DNA of 64,000 nucleotides from JAEUIX01 sp964611125 (GCA_964611125.1 CAZSZO010000003.1:92273-156272), one strand, 5' to 3'; counted from the stretch's first letter, positions 32,472 to 41,345 are shown. Translations and numbers: made by a program. Notes: generated from the sequence alone by a model not told the origin.

Positions 32472-34493
32472 ATGCGCACCCGCCGTTCTCTCTTGTCCCT
32501 CTGTACGCTCGCCGCACTGTCGGCCGGGCTCCTTGCCTCGGCCGCCGGCGGCCAGGTCGTCATCAGCCAGGTCTATGGCGGCGGCGGCAACACCGGCGGG
32601 CTCTTCCGCAACGACTTCATCGAGCTCTTCAACCGCGGCGCCGAGGCGGTTGACCTCAGCAGCTACTCCGTGCAGTACGCCTCGACCGCCGGCACCACCT
32701 GGGCTGTCACCCCGTTGACCGGCTCGATCCAGCCCGGCGGCTACTACCTCGTCCAGCAGGCCGCTGGCGCCGGGACGGGCCAGCCCGCGCTCCCCACGCC
32801 CGACGCCACCGGCACCATCGCCATGAGCGCCAACAACGGGAAGGTGGCCCTGGTCGCCAGCACGACGGCCCTGACCGGCTCCTGCCCCACCGGCGTGGTC
32901 GACTTCGTCGGCTTTGGTACGGCCAACTGCTTCGAGGGCGCCGCCGCCGTCGCGGCCCTCGCCAACAGCACCGCTGCGATCCGCAACAACGGCGGCTGCA
33001 CCGACAGCAACAGCAACAGCACCGACTTCTCCGTCCTCGCCCCGAACCCGCGCAACTCCGCCTCCCCGCTCGCCCCCTGCGGCCCCTCCACGCCCCCCAG
33101 CGGCGTCGGCGCGGCCAACCCCTCGCTGGCCTGCCGCAACCAGGACGTCGTCCTGACCGTCGCCGTCACGCCCGGGACCAACCCCGCCGCGGCGATCACC
33201 AGCGTCACCGGCGACGCCACGACCATCGGCGGCCCCTCGGCCCTGACGTTCCTCGATGACGGAGTCGCCCCCGACGCCGTCGCCGGCGACGGCGCCTATA
33301 CCGCCCAGGTCACCGTCGGCGCCTCGATCATCTTCGCCAACTGGTCTGTTCCCGTCGCCATCGTCGACGCCCAGGGCCGCTCCGGCGCCTCGTCGGTCGG
33401 CGTCACCGTCCGCAACTGCGACCCCACCGGCTTCGGCTCGGCGGCCCCCGCCGGCATCTGCGATGGCGGCAGCTCGCTGCTGACGGTCTCCGTCACCCCG
33501 GGCATCAACCCCCCCAGCACGGGCCTCACCGTCATCGCCGACCTCTCCGGCATCGGCGGCGACAGCGGGCAGGCCCTCTTTGACGACGGCTCCAACGGCG
33601 ACGTCCTCGCCGGCGACAACATCTTCTCCTATCGCGCCGCGGTCCCGGCCGGCACGCCCTCGTCCAGCTACAACGTCGGCGCCACGATCTTCGACACCCA
33701 GGCCCGCGCCGCCCTGACCCAGTTCACCCTGGTCGTCGTTCCCTGCGTCGAGGCCGCCTCGACCGTCGTGATCAGCCAGGTCTACGGCGGCGGCGGCAAC
33801 AACGGCGCGACCCTCACCAACGACTTCGTCGAGCTCTACAACCGCTCCGCCAGCGCCGTCGACCTCTCCGGCCTGTCGCTGCAGTACTCTTCCGCCACCG
33901 GCGCCACCGGCTTCTCGAACCGCGTGAACCTCTCGGGCATCATCGAGGCCCGCAAGTACTTCCTCGTCCAGCTCGCGCAGGGCGCCGGGGGCACAACCCC
34001 CCTGCCCACGCCCGACCTTGACTTCGGCACGGGGCCCACGCTCTCCCTCAGCGCCACCAACGGCGCCGTGGCCCTGGTGCAGGACGCGGTGAACCTGGGC
34101 GTCAACTGCGCCACGGCCACCACCATCCTCGACCTGGTCGCCTACGGCTCGGGCACGACCTGCTCCGAGGGCCTCGCCCGCGCCGGCGGCCTCTCCAACA
34201 CCACCGCCGCGATCCGCGTCGGCGACGGCTGCCAGGACTTCAACCAGAACATCGCCGACTTCATCGTCACCGCCCCCAACCCACGCAACTCCGCCAGCCA
34301 GGCCAACCCCTGCGGCGCCTGCCCGGTTGACTACAACGGCGACGGCTCGGTCGACCCCGATGACCTCTCCGACGTGATCTCCTGCTTCTTCGACTCGGCC
34401 TGCGCCTTCGACTACGACAACTCCGGCTTCGAGGATCCTGACGACCTCTCGAGCTACATCTCCGACTTCTTCACCCCCGGCTCCTGCCCGTAA
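32472..34493 (+). CDS. Secreted protein with two LTD domains, two central beta modules and GC-type dockerin tail
   Basis: A 673-residue exported protein. The ATG at 32472 begins MRTRRSLLSLCTLAALSAGL, a clear signal peptide, with AGGAG nearby upstream; the long upstream reading to 32268 is not needed. Order: LTD domain 1 (residues ~28-205, VVISQVYGGGGNTGG, NDFIELFNRG), two ~100-residue beta modules each with an 'F-DDG...D..AGD..Y' core (FLDDGVAPDAVAGDGAY and LFDDGSNGDVLAGDNIF), LTD domain 2 (~430-610, VVISQVYGGGGNNGA), then two dockerin-like repeats (DYNGDGSVDPDDLSDVI and DYDNSGFEDPDDLSSYI). It looks like a duplicated and expanded form of the preceding gene. Function unknown. Confidence 0.85.
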   Translation: MRTRRSLLSLCTLAALSAGLLASAAGGQVVISQVYGGGGNTGGLFRNDFIELFNRGAEAVDLSSYSVQYASTAGTTWAVTPLTGSIQPGGYYLVQQAAGAGTGQPALPTPDATGTIAMSANNGKVALVASTTALTGSCPTGVVDFVGFGTANCFEGAAAVAALANSTAAIRNNGGCTDSNSNSTDFSVLAPNPRNSASPLAPCGPSTPPSGVGAANPSLACRNQDVVLTVAVTPGTNPAAAITSVTGDATTIGGPSALTFLDDGVAPDAVAGDGAYTAQVTVGASIIFANWSVPVAIVDAQGRSGASSVGVTVRNCDPTGFGSAAPAGICDGGSSLLTVSVTPGINPPSTGLTVIADLSGIGGDSGQALFDDGSNGDVLAGDNIFSYRAAVPAGTPSSSYNVGATIFDTQARAALTQFTLVVVPCVEAASTVVISQVYGGGGNNGATLTNDFVELYNRSASAVDLSGLSLQYSSATGATGFSNRVNLSGIIEARKYFLVQLAQGAGGTTPLPTPDLDFGTGPTLSLSATNGAVALVQDAVNLGVNCATATTILDLVAYGSGTTCSEGLARAGGLSNTTAAIRVGDGCQDFNQNIADFIVTAPNPRNSASQANPCGACPVDYNGDGSVDPDDLSDVISCFFDSACAFDYDNSGFEDPDDLSSYISDFFTPGSCP

Positions 34494-34550
34494 GTTCAGG
34501 CCAATCCGTTCGCCAGCCACGTTCGCCACCCACGTCCGCCAGTCGCAGCC

Positions 34551-34583
34551 AAGGCCCCGGGAGCCGCTCCCGGGGCCTTTTCC
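34551..34583 (+). terminator. Intrinsic terminator after the double-LTD gene
   Basis: AAGGCCCCGGGAG (34551-34563), loop CCG, then CTCCCGGGGCCTT (34567-34579) form a 13-bp stem, continuing into TTTTCC. It lies 57 bp after the stop codon at 34493. Confidence 0.9.
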
Positions 34584-34712
34584 TTGCGCCCACCGATCCC
34601 CAGCCATCACTCTCACCCCCACCCCGCACCGCCCCCACCCCCGGCCGATCGCGAAAGCGCCCCGGCCCGCGCGGGTATCCTCAGCAGCCGCCCGCGCTGA
34701 GGCCGCCACCCC

Positions 34713-35330
34713 ATGCACCGATCAATCGACAACCTGCTGCTGAGCTACGCCCAGGCCGAGAGCGCCGACGCCCGCGTCGCCATCGATCGCAAGGTCTGGG
34801 CCCAGTTCGGCACCCGCCGCTCCATCCTGGTCCTCGACATGTCAGGGTTCTCTCTCCTCACGCAGCGCCACGGCATCGTCCACTACCTCAGCATGGTCCA
34901 CCGCATGAAACTCGTCAGCCAGCCCATCGTCGAGAACCACGGCGGCGTGGTGGTCAAATTCGAGGCCGACAATTGCTTCTCCTGCTTCCCCACGCCGCTC
35001 CAGGCCGTGCGGGCGGCCATCGAGCTCAACGTCGCTTTCGCCTCGATGAACGTGCTCACCACTGACGAGCAGGACATCCATGTCTCCATCGGCATCGACG
35101 AGGGCGAGGTCATCATGTTCGACGGGCCCGACTTCTTCGGCAACGCCGTGAACCGGGCCCACAAGCTGGGCGAGGATGTCGCCGGGCCGGGTGAGATCTT
35201 CATGTCCAAGGAGGCCTATGACCTCATCCCTCCGGGCCAGCCCGGCCGCGCGAGCGAGGGAATCCGCGGCACGCCCATCGAGGTGAGCATCTCCGGGATC
35301 ACGATCAACGTCGTGCGGATCGATTACTGA
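34713..35330 (+). CDS. Class III nucleotidyl cyclase-like protein (single cyclase homology domain)
   Basis: A 205-residue protein that is essentially one adenylate/guanylate cyclase homology domain. ILVLDMSGFSLL carries the first metal Asp (Asp42), VVKFEADNCFSCF carries a base-binding Lys82 and the second metal Asp86, and GPDFFGNAVNRAHKL carries Asp140 and Asn147. The catalytic Arg four residues after the Asn is Lys151 here, which could lower activity. No sensor or membrane domain is fused. It could be a soluble cyclase of low activity or a nucleotide-sensing pseudo-cyclase. It converges on the coiled-coil gene with no gap to speak of (stop 35330, next stop 35332). Confidence 0.8.
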   Translation: MHRSIDNLLLSYAQAESADARVAIDRKVWAQFGTRRSILVLDMSGFSLLTQRHGIVHYLSMVHRMKLVSQPIVENHGGVVVKFEADNCFSCFPTPLQAVRAAIELNVAFASMNVLTTDEQDIHVSIGIDEGEVIMFDGPDFFGNAVNRAHKLGEDVAGPGEIFMSKEAYDLIPPGQPGRASEGIRGTPIEVSISGITINVVRIDY

Positions 35331-35331
35331 A

Positions 35332-37989
35332 TCACGCCGGGGCGCCGCCGTGCACCGTGTCGCTGACGCGCTGCGCCTTGAAGGCCATCTGCTGCAGCCC
35401 CGTCGCGATCTTCCCGAGGTCCCCGGCGATCTCGCCGCGGACCTGCTCCACCAGGCGGCGGAGCGGCTCGGGAAGCGGGGCCTCCTCGTCGTGTTCGAGC
35501 AGCAGCGGCTGCCAGGGCCGCAGCTCCGTCAGCAGGTCCGACATCCCGCGCAGCACCTTGGTCGTCTGCTCCACCACCGAGCGGGTCACCTCGCGGGCTC
35601 GCTCCGTCTGCCCGGCCATCGCCTCGATCTGGGTCCGGAGCTCGTCGCTGCGGGCCTGCAGGTCGGCCATCGGCGCCGCCGCGGCCTGCTCCAGGGCCAG
35701 CCGCCGCTCGGTGAGCGCTTCGCCCGCCTCCTGGCACGCCCCGAGGCTCTCTGAGAGCGTCGACCTGAGCTCCTCGGCCCGGGCCGAGAGGGCGTCGATC
35801 TTCTCCGCCGAGTCGAGCAGATCCTGCCCCAGGATCGACCGGGCCTCCTGGGCCTGGGTGCGTGTCGCTTCGAGCTGCCGCAGGGCGAACTCAGCCTGCC
35901 GGCGGACGCGCCGGGCCTTCAACACCAGATCGCCCAGCGAGCCGGGCAGGGCCGACGACTCCGCCGCGCCGTTGGCCTCGTCTTCGGATTCATCCGGGAG
36001 CGCCGCCGAGAGGCCCACCAGGGCCTCGGCCTCGCCCGCCGCCTCCTCGAGCCGCACCTGCAGGTCGGCCAAGCGCCGGTGGTGATCTTCAGCCCGGGCC
36101 GCCGCGTCGCTCGCCGCCAGGGCGATCTTCGACGCCGCGCTGTCGGCCTCGCGGGCGACGCCCTGCCCCACCTGCTTCAGTTCGCGCACGCCCGCCTCAC
36201 GGGCCTGCACGATCGCCCGGATCGACGCCTCCCCTTCGCCGCTGACGCTGTCGCGGGCCCGATCAAGCTTGTCGATGGCCTCGTTGAGCACACGATGGGC
36301 CCTCAGCTCGGCGCCCTGAGTCTCCACACCCAGGCGAGCCGCCGCGGCGTCGGCGTGCTGGTCGAGCCGTTCACGGTGAATTTCGGCCCCCGCCGCGAGC
36401 GACAGCCGCAGCTCCTCCGCCTGACCGGCAAGGGCCTCGCAGACGCCGTCGAACGAGCGCCGCGCGTTGGCCGCCGCCTCGTCGATGCTCTCCACCGCCC
36501 GCGCCTCCAGCCCGCTGATCGTCTGGCGAGCCTCAGCCAGCCGGCCATCATGGGCCTGGACCGCGGCCTCAATGCGCCGCGTCGACGCCTCAGCCGTCTG
36601 CAGCGACTCCACCCGGCGGGATTCCAGATTCGCCGCCGCCTGGGCCCACGTCTCGTCGATCGCCTGGCGGGCCTGCGCCGACCGCGATTCCGCCATCGTG
36701 ACCGCGTCGTCAAGCCTGCGCTGGGCCTCCGCCGCGCGGGCGTCGACCGCCCCCACGACCCCGGCCTTGAGCTGCTCCACCGATTCAACCGCCCGGGCCG
36801 CGGCGGCCCCCGCTCCGGCAACCGCCAAGTCAACCTCCCGACGGGCCGCATCCGCCAGCGTCTCGAGCCGGTTCACGGTCTGCCCCTCAAGCTCGCCAAC
36901 GGTCTGGATGGCCAGCTTCGCCCGCGCCTCGCCCGATGCCGCTGCGGCCTCCAGCCGCTGCTCGGCCTCGCTCAAGCGGGCGCCGAGCTTGCCCAGCGCC
37001 TGGGCCTCCAGCTCCGTCACGGCCTGCACCAGTTGGTTTACTCGCGCTTCGCCAGCGGTCCCCGCGGCCTCCACCCTCCTCACGGCCTGGGCTTCGAGTT
37101 CACCCACCGCCTTGCATGCCTGCTCGGCCCGGGCCTGCGTCTGCTCCGCGAGCAGCGCCGACTGCGCCAGAGCCTGATCCATACGGAGGTGCGCCTCATC
37201 CGCGCGCGCCTCGACCCGGCCCAGGGCCTGCCGCTCCAGCTCCTCGACCAACCTTCGCGCCTGCGCCGCCCGGTGCTCGACGGTCTCGATGAGCAGCTCC
37301 ACCCGCCGGGCCGCGTCGTCGCCGCCCTTGCGCAGCTCCTCCGCCCGGGCTTCGATCCGGGCCAGGGCCCGGGCCTCGTACTCGGCCATCGCGCTGCGGG
37401 CGGCCTCCAGGCGGCTCTCGGCCAGCGCCGCGCGGTCATCAAGCGCCTTGGCGCTCCCCTGCACCCGCGCCAGCAGCGCGGCCGCGTCAGCCTCGATGAC
37501 CGCCCACGCCCCGCGGGCGGCGTGCTCGGTCAGCTCACCGGCCTTCGCGAGGGCCTGGCTCACGTGCTGGTCGAACAGCCTCACGCTCTCCTGCACGATC
37601 CGCTGGGCCTCACCCTTGAAGGTGTCCAGCGACAGGGCCGCCTCCTGCACCGCCAGCAGCATTTGCTCCGCCTTGGCCGAGCGCTCGTCGAGGCTCTGCA
37701 GGGCCCGCGCGGCCAGCTCGAACTTGGCGGTGTGCTTGCTCGCCAGATCGCGCAGCTGCTGGTGGGCCGAGTTCGCCTCCGTCGTCGCCTGGCGCAGCAC
37801 GTCGTTGTGCCCGCTGGCCTGCTCAATGAGCTTCTTCAGGGACCCGGAGAAGTCGTTGAACGCCTCGCGATCGACCACGCGGGGCGAGAGGAAGATCTCG
37901 CGCAAGGCCGGGTCGCCGGGCAAGCCCGAAAGAGGGGGCTCGCCGACGGCGGTGGAATACGGCCGGGCTGAACGCTTGGGCTCGGACAT
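35332..37989 (-). CDS. Long coiled-coil protein linked to bactofilins
   Basis: An 885-residue, almost wholly helical protein with very high Ala, Glu, Arg and Leu content and no membrane segment or signal peptide. The ATG at 37989 has GGAG seven bases upstream; readings to 38205 overlap the neighbouring gene. Residues ~50-560 form an extended coiled coil with a recurring motif of the type V-x-ELExQAxxRVEAR (for example RLVEELERQALGRVEARADE, KAVGELEAQAVRRVEAA, QAVTELEAQALGKLGARLSE), spaced about 35-45 residues apart. A Pro/Glu-rich break near residue 650 precedes a second helical part. It lies 80 bp downstream of two bactofilin genes on the same strand. A structural or cytoskeletal role is inferred; no family was recognised. 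Confidence 0.75.
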   Translation of the reverse strand: MSEPKRSARPYSTAVGEPPLSGLPGDPALREIFLSPRVVDREAFNDFSGSLKKLIEQASGHNDVLRQATTEANSAHQQLRDLASKHTAKFELAARALQSLDERSAKAEQMLLAVQEAALSLDTFKGEAQRIVQESVRLFDQHVSQALAKAGELTEHAARGAWAVIEADAAALLARVQGSAKALDDRAALAESRLEAARSAMAEYEARALARIEARAEELRKGGDDAARRVELLIETVEHRAAQARRLVEELERQALGRVEARADEAHLRMDQALAQSALLAEQTQARAEQACKAVGELEAQAVRRVEAAGTAGEARVNQLVQAVTELEAQALGKLGARLSEAEQRLEAAAASGEARAKLAIQTVGELEGQTVNRLETLADAARREVDLAVAGAGAAAARAVESVEQLKAGVVGAVDARAAEAQRRLDDAVTMAESRSAQARQAIDETWAQAAANLESRRVESLQTAEASTRRIEAAVQAHDGRLAEARQTISGLEARAVESIDEAAANARRSFDGVCEALAGQAEELRLSLAAGAEIHRERLDQHADAAAARLGVETQGAELRAHRVLNEAIDKLDRARDSVSGEGEASIRAIVQAREAGVRELKQVGQGVAREADSAASKIALAASDAAARAEDHHRRLADLQVRLEEAAGEAEALVGLSAALPDESEDEANGAAESSALPGSLGDLVLKARRVRRQAEFALRQLEATRTQAQEARSILGQDLLDSAEKIDALSARAEELRSTLSESLGACQEAGEALTERRLALEQAAAAPMADLQARSDELRTQIEAMAGQTERAREVTRSVVEQTTKVLRGMSDLLTELRPWQPLLLEHDEEAPLPEPLRRLVEQVRGEIAGDLGKIATGLQQMAFKAQRVSDTVHGGAPA

Positions 37990-38068
37990 GTCGCACTCCG
38001 TGCGGAAAAGGCTCTGATGCGCAAGGGTTGCATCGGACCGCGCGATCCTGACGGTCGAGAAATGCGCC

Positions 38069-38485
38069 CTACGCCGGCGTCGCCACCTGCGGCGAGATCG
38101 AAAACCGCCCCCCCAGGATGGTGGCCCCCGGCTGAATGACAATCGACGCGGCCTGACAGTCCCCGTTCCAGATCGCCTTGGGGCCCAGCACCACCGGCCC
38201 GGCACACCGCACCCGCCCTACCAGCTTGCCCAGCACCTGCACGCCCTGACCCGATTCCACCAGGCTCGCCGACAGGTTGCCTTTGGCCCCGATCACCACC
38301 ACCCCGCAGGTCCGCACCTGGCCGGTCGTCTGCACGCGATCAATGACCACATCATCAACCTTGATGGGCTTATAGCAGAGCGGGCAACTCAGCTGCACCG
38401 CCTTGGCCGGCACATCCAGCCAGTGCAGGCAGTGGTAGCAGCGGACCGAGCGATGCTGTGGCGGCTTGACGGCGGTGATGAACAC
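38069..38485 (-). CDS. Bactofilin-like protein with N-terminal zinc ribbon
   Basis: A 138-residue protein. Residues ~16-41 contain two CxxC pairs (CYHC and CPLC) separated by 16 residues, a probable zinc ribbon. The rest is a bactofilin-type right-handed beta helix with repeating short strands: QVRTCGVVVIGAKGNLSASL, VQVLGKLVGRVRCAGPVVLG, KAIWNGDCQAASIVIQPG. Bactofilins polymerise into cytoskeletal filaments without nucleotides. The zinc ribbon could anchor the filament to a partner. Flanked upstream by a canonical bactofilin and downstream by the coiled-coil gene, all on the minus strand. Confidence 0.75.
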   Translation of the reverse strand: MFITAVKPPQHRSVRCYHCLHWLDVPAKAVQLSCPLCYKPIKVDDVVIDRVQTTGQVRTCGVVVIGAKGNLSASLVESGQGVQVLGKLVGRVRCAGPVVLGPKAIWNGDCQAASIVIQPGATILGGRFSISPQVATPA

Positions 38486-38665
38486 GCCGGGAAGTCAGCA
38501 AGACGCGGGCCAACGAAGACTACCGCCACAACCGGCCCGCGAGGCTGGTTCTATCGAGCACCACGTCGCTCAAAGGAAAACGTCCAGCCCGACCTTCCGG
38601 CCAGCCTGGACAGTCAAGGAAGCCAAAATCCGTCGCCTCGCCTCCAGGGGTCGCAGGCCGCCCGC

Positions 38666-39175
38666 TCAGGCGGTCTTGCCGCGGCTGAACTCAGCCAGCT
38701 TGGCCTCGAAGCCCGCGAGGGTGCTCTCAATATCGCCGGTCGCAGCGGGGGTGGTCACGACCTTGCCGGCGCCCTTGCCCGACCCGCCCGTGCGGCCCTG
38801 CTCGATGGGGATCGCCCCGCCCGGCTCCTTGGCCGACTTCACCGCGGCCTCGCCGACCCGGCAGTGCCCGATGAACGTCGCCCCTTCGGCCACGATCAGC
38901 TTCGCGGCGACGATATCGCCGTTGATCGTCGCCCCAGTGTTCAGCTCAAGCCGCTCGCGGGCGACGATGTCGCCCTCCACCACGCCGTCAACCACGATGC
39001 GGGCGGCGTCGATGCCGGCCTTGCACACGGCCGAGTCGCCGATGGCCAGCTCGCCCTTGGAGGCGATGCGCCCCTCAAAGCGGCCCAGGATGCAGGCGGA
39101 ATTCTCGAAGACCATCTCGCCCTTGATGTGCGTGTCGGGTCCGATGACAGTCATCTGATCGCGGGTGTCGGCCAT
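38666..39175 (-). CDS. Bactofilin family cytoskeletal protein
   Basis: A 169-residue protein. Residues ~8-115 form the bactofilin beta helix (TVIGPDTHIKGEMVFENSAC, then ILGRFEGRIASKGELAIGDS, VVDGVVEGDIVARERLEL, NTGATINGDIVAAKLIV), with the hydrophobic pattern repeating about every 17-20 residues. The C-terminal third is Gly/Lys/Thr-rich and ends in a short helix. The ATG at 39175 is preceded by AGGAG. Probably co-transcribed with the zinc-ribbon bactofilin (180 bp downstream), although that gap is large enough to hold another promoter. Confidence 0.88.
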   Translation of the reverse strand: MADTRDQMTVIGPDTHIKGEMVFENSACILGRFEGRIASKGELAIGDSAVCKAGIDAARIVVDGVVEGDIVARERLELNTGATINGDIVAAKLIVAEGATFIGHCRVGEAAVKSAKEPGGAIPIEQGRTGGSGKGAGKVVTTPAATGDIESTLAGFEAKLAEFSRGKTA

Positions 39176-39300
39176 GGCAGGCTCCTTCTTCGTCGTCCAA
39201 CCAAGTTCACCGGGCTTCGCCCCGGCGATGTGGTTTTTCGGCGATCAGGCTCCAACCCGTGCACTTTCCGCGTCCGTGAACCGGCGGGGGACCGTTCCGG

Positions 39301-40773
39301 TCACTCCTGCGACCGACTCGCCGGCGCCCTCTCCGGGTGGGGATCGCCCTCGCCGCCACCCCCCAGACCGTCTTCCCCCGCGCCGCCCTCGCCATCGCCC
39401 TCGGCCCCGTGCTCCTCAGGCGGCCTCACTTCGAGCCTCACGCTCACCACCTTGGTGGGGCGGGCCTCGAGAATCGTGAACGCCATGCGCCCGTGCGCAA
39501 ACGTGTCGCCCTTGGCGGGGATGCGCCCGAGGGTGGTGATGACGAAGCCGCCGACGGTGTCGTATTCCTCGCTCTCGGGGATCTCAACCCCCAGCGGCGC
39601 AAGGGCATCGTTCACCGCATCGATGCGGGCCGAGGCGTCGATCTGGGCCCGCCGTTCATCCTCGCGCAGCACCACCTCGGGCGTCTCGGCGGGCCCGGGC
39701 TCGTACTCGTCCTTGATGTCGCCGACGATCTCCTCGAACACATCCTCGATGGTGACCAGCCCGGCCGTGCCGCCGTACTCGTCAGCGACGAGGGCGATGT
39801 GCACCTTCTTGCCGATCATCTCGTCGAGAAGCTCGCGCACGGTCTTGGACCACGGAACCACCACGGGGGCCCGCAGGATGCTCTTGAGCTCAAAGGGCTT
39901 GCCGCCGCCGTGCGTGCCCTCACCGGCCAGCCACTTCATGAGGTCCTTGACGTAGAAGATCCCGGTGATGTGGTCGAGGTTGTCCTCGTAGACAGGGATG
40001 CGCGAGTGGCCGATCCGCTTGATGGTTTGGATGATCGCGCCGAGGTTGTTGGTGTACTCCAGGGCCTGCACCTCGGTCCTGGGAGTCATAATCTCCTCCA
40101 CCGTGCGGGTGGGGAACTTCATGATCGCCTCGATCATGATCCGGGACTTGTCATCCAGCGCGCCGATGCTCTGGCCCTCCTCGACCACCGACATCAGCTC
40201 CGCCTGCATCTGCTGCTCGGGCGGCGTGATCGGCGCCCCCACCAGGCGCCGCACCAGCTCGTCAATGAACCGCCCCACCGGCTCCAGCGGGCTCATGACC
40301 AGGTGCATCGCCCGCACCATCCCCGATCGGGCCCGGATCAGCCCCGCGCCGGCGTGCTCAGCGACCGACATGGGCAGCGCGACGCCGGTCAGCCACAGGA
40401 CCACCAGCGCCACCGCCGCGCCCACCATGACGTCGATCACGCCGGGCAGCGGGTCGCCCTGGCCCGAGCGGATCTGGGCAACCCAGAAGATAAGCGCCCC
40501 GACCACCACCATGTCGCACAGGAGCATGAAGACGCCCACCGAGCGGGCGTGCCCGGGCCGGTCGGCCATGATCAGCCGGACGCGGGCTTCGGTGGCTTCC
40601 TGCCCGGCGGTCCAGCCGGACCGCGGACCGCCGCCGCCCGCGGCGCCGCCGCCGTCGATCCGGGCCTGCTCCACCTCGCCCCGTGCAACCGTCAGCAGCG
40701 CGGTGCGCAGTGAAGCCAGGATCGACCCGGTGATCGCGCCCAGCGCTGCCAGGAGTGGTGCCGCCCAGTTCAT
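39301..40773 (-). CDS. CorC/HlyC-type CNNM membrane protein with CBS pair
   Basis: A 490-residue membrane protein. Hydrophobic segments in residues ~1-165 (LLAALGAITGSILASLRTALL, VFMLLCDMVVVGALIFWV, MVGAAVALVVLWLTGVALP) form a CNNM-like transmembrane domain. A CBS pair follows (IMTPRTEVQALEY, HSRIPVYEDNLDHITGIFYV, HIALVADEYGGTAGLVTIED), then VFEEIVGDIKDEYEP and the CorC_HlyC C-terminal domain (YDTVGGFVITTLGRIPAKGD). Proteins of this kind are linked to Mg/Co efflux. The ATG overlaps the ybeY stop (ATGA, 40770-40773). ybeY next to a corC-type gene is a widespread bacterial pairing. Confidence 0.9.
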   Translation of the reverse strand: MNWAAPLLAALGAITGSILASLRTALLTVARGEVEQARIDGGGAAGGGGPRSGWTAGQEATEARVRLIMADRPGHARSVGVFMLLCDMVVVGALIFWVAQIRSGQGDPLPGVIDVMVGAAVALVVLWLTGVALPMSVAEHAGAGLIRARSGMVRAMHLVMSPLEPVGRFIDELVRRLVGAPITPPEQQMQAELMSVVEEGQSIGALDDKSRIMIEAIMKFPTRTVEEIMTPRTEVQALEYTNNLGAIIQTIKRIGHSRIPVYEDNLDHITGIFYVKDLMKWLAGEGTHGGGKPFELKSILRAPVVVPWSKTVRELLDEMIGKKVHIALVADEYGGTAGLVTIEDVFEEIVGDIKDEYEPGPAETPEVVLREDERRAQIDASARIDAVNDALAPLGVEIPESEEYDTVGGFVITTLGRIPAKGDTFAHGRMAFTILEARPTKVVSVRLEVRPPEEHGAEGDGEGGAGEDGLGGGGEGDPHPERAPASRSQE

Positions 40774-41345
40774 TCCGCGCCCTCCCCCGACTGCGCCGCT
40801 CGACCGTGGGCGCCAGGGCCCGCGCCGTCGCCGGCCGGGCCGGTCGAGAAGGTTGCGCCAACGCCGATCGCTTCCAGCACGCCGTCTTCGCGGGCGTGCA
40901 TGCGCCGGGAGGCTTCCTCGCTCAGGTCGTCTTCGCCCAGGCAGTGCAGCACGCCGTGCAGGGCGTAGAGCAGCAGCTCACGCTCCACGGGATGGCCGCG
41001 CTGACGGCACTGGCGGACGGCCTCATCGATGCAGATCAGGAGGTCGGTGTCCAGCGGTCCTTCCGCGTGCTCGCGCAGGTCGAAGGTCAGCACATCAGTG
41101 GTGCCCGGCACGCCCGAATACCGAACGTGCGCTTCCGCCATCTCGTCATCAGCCACGATGCGGATCCGGACTTCACCCGAGGCCCCGAGATAGGCCGCCG
41201 CCGACCGCAGGTGCCCCGCAAGCCACGCGGCCGGGCCCGGCGCAAGGCGAGCCCCCGGGTCGGTCAGGTCGACCACGCACGACTCAGTGGCGCAAGCTGG
41301 CCGCCCCCGAGTGGCGGGCGATGCTGAACGGGACGCTTCTTCCAT
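40770..41345 (-). CDS. ybeY: Endoribonuclease YbeY with altered third zinc ligand
   Basis: A 191-residue protein in the size range of YbeY plus short low-complexity tails. YbeY is a zinc-dependent RNase for 16S rRNA maturation and quality control. Family features: VRIRIVADDEMAEAHVRYSG, GTTDVLTFDL, DLLICIDEAVRQC and LLLYALHGVLHCLGEDD. The zinc motif is usually HGxLHLxGYDH; here the third His position is Asp, as happens in some lineages. The ATG at 41345 is chosen; a TTG at 41363 is possible. Translationally coupled to the CorC-type gene. Confidence 0.88.
   Translation of the reverse strand: MEEASRSASPATRGRPACATESCVVDLTDPGARLAPGPAAWLAGHLRSAAAYLGASGEVRIRIVADDEMAEAHVRYSGVPGTTDVLTFDLREHAEGPLDTDLLICIDEAVRQCRQRGHPVERELLLYALHGVLHCLGEDDLSEEASRRMHAREDGVLEAIGVGATFSTGPAGDGAGPGAHGRAAQSGEGAE

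Noticed and set aside
35350..37971. Long plus-strand open frames opposite the coiled-coil gene (up to 630 codons)
   Set aside because: Arg/Leu/Gly-rich with no domain; explained by the high-GC coiled-coil gene on the other strand, which has a good Shine-Dalgarno sequence and a clear heptad pattern.
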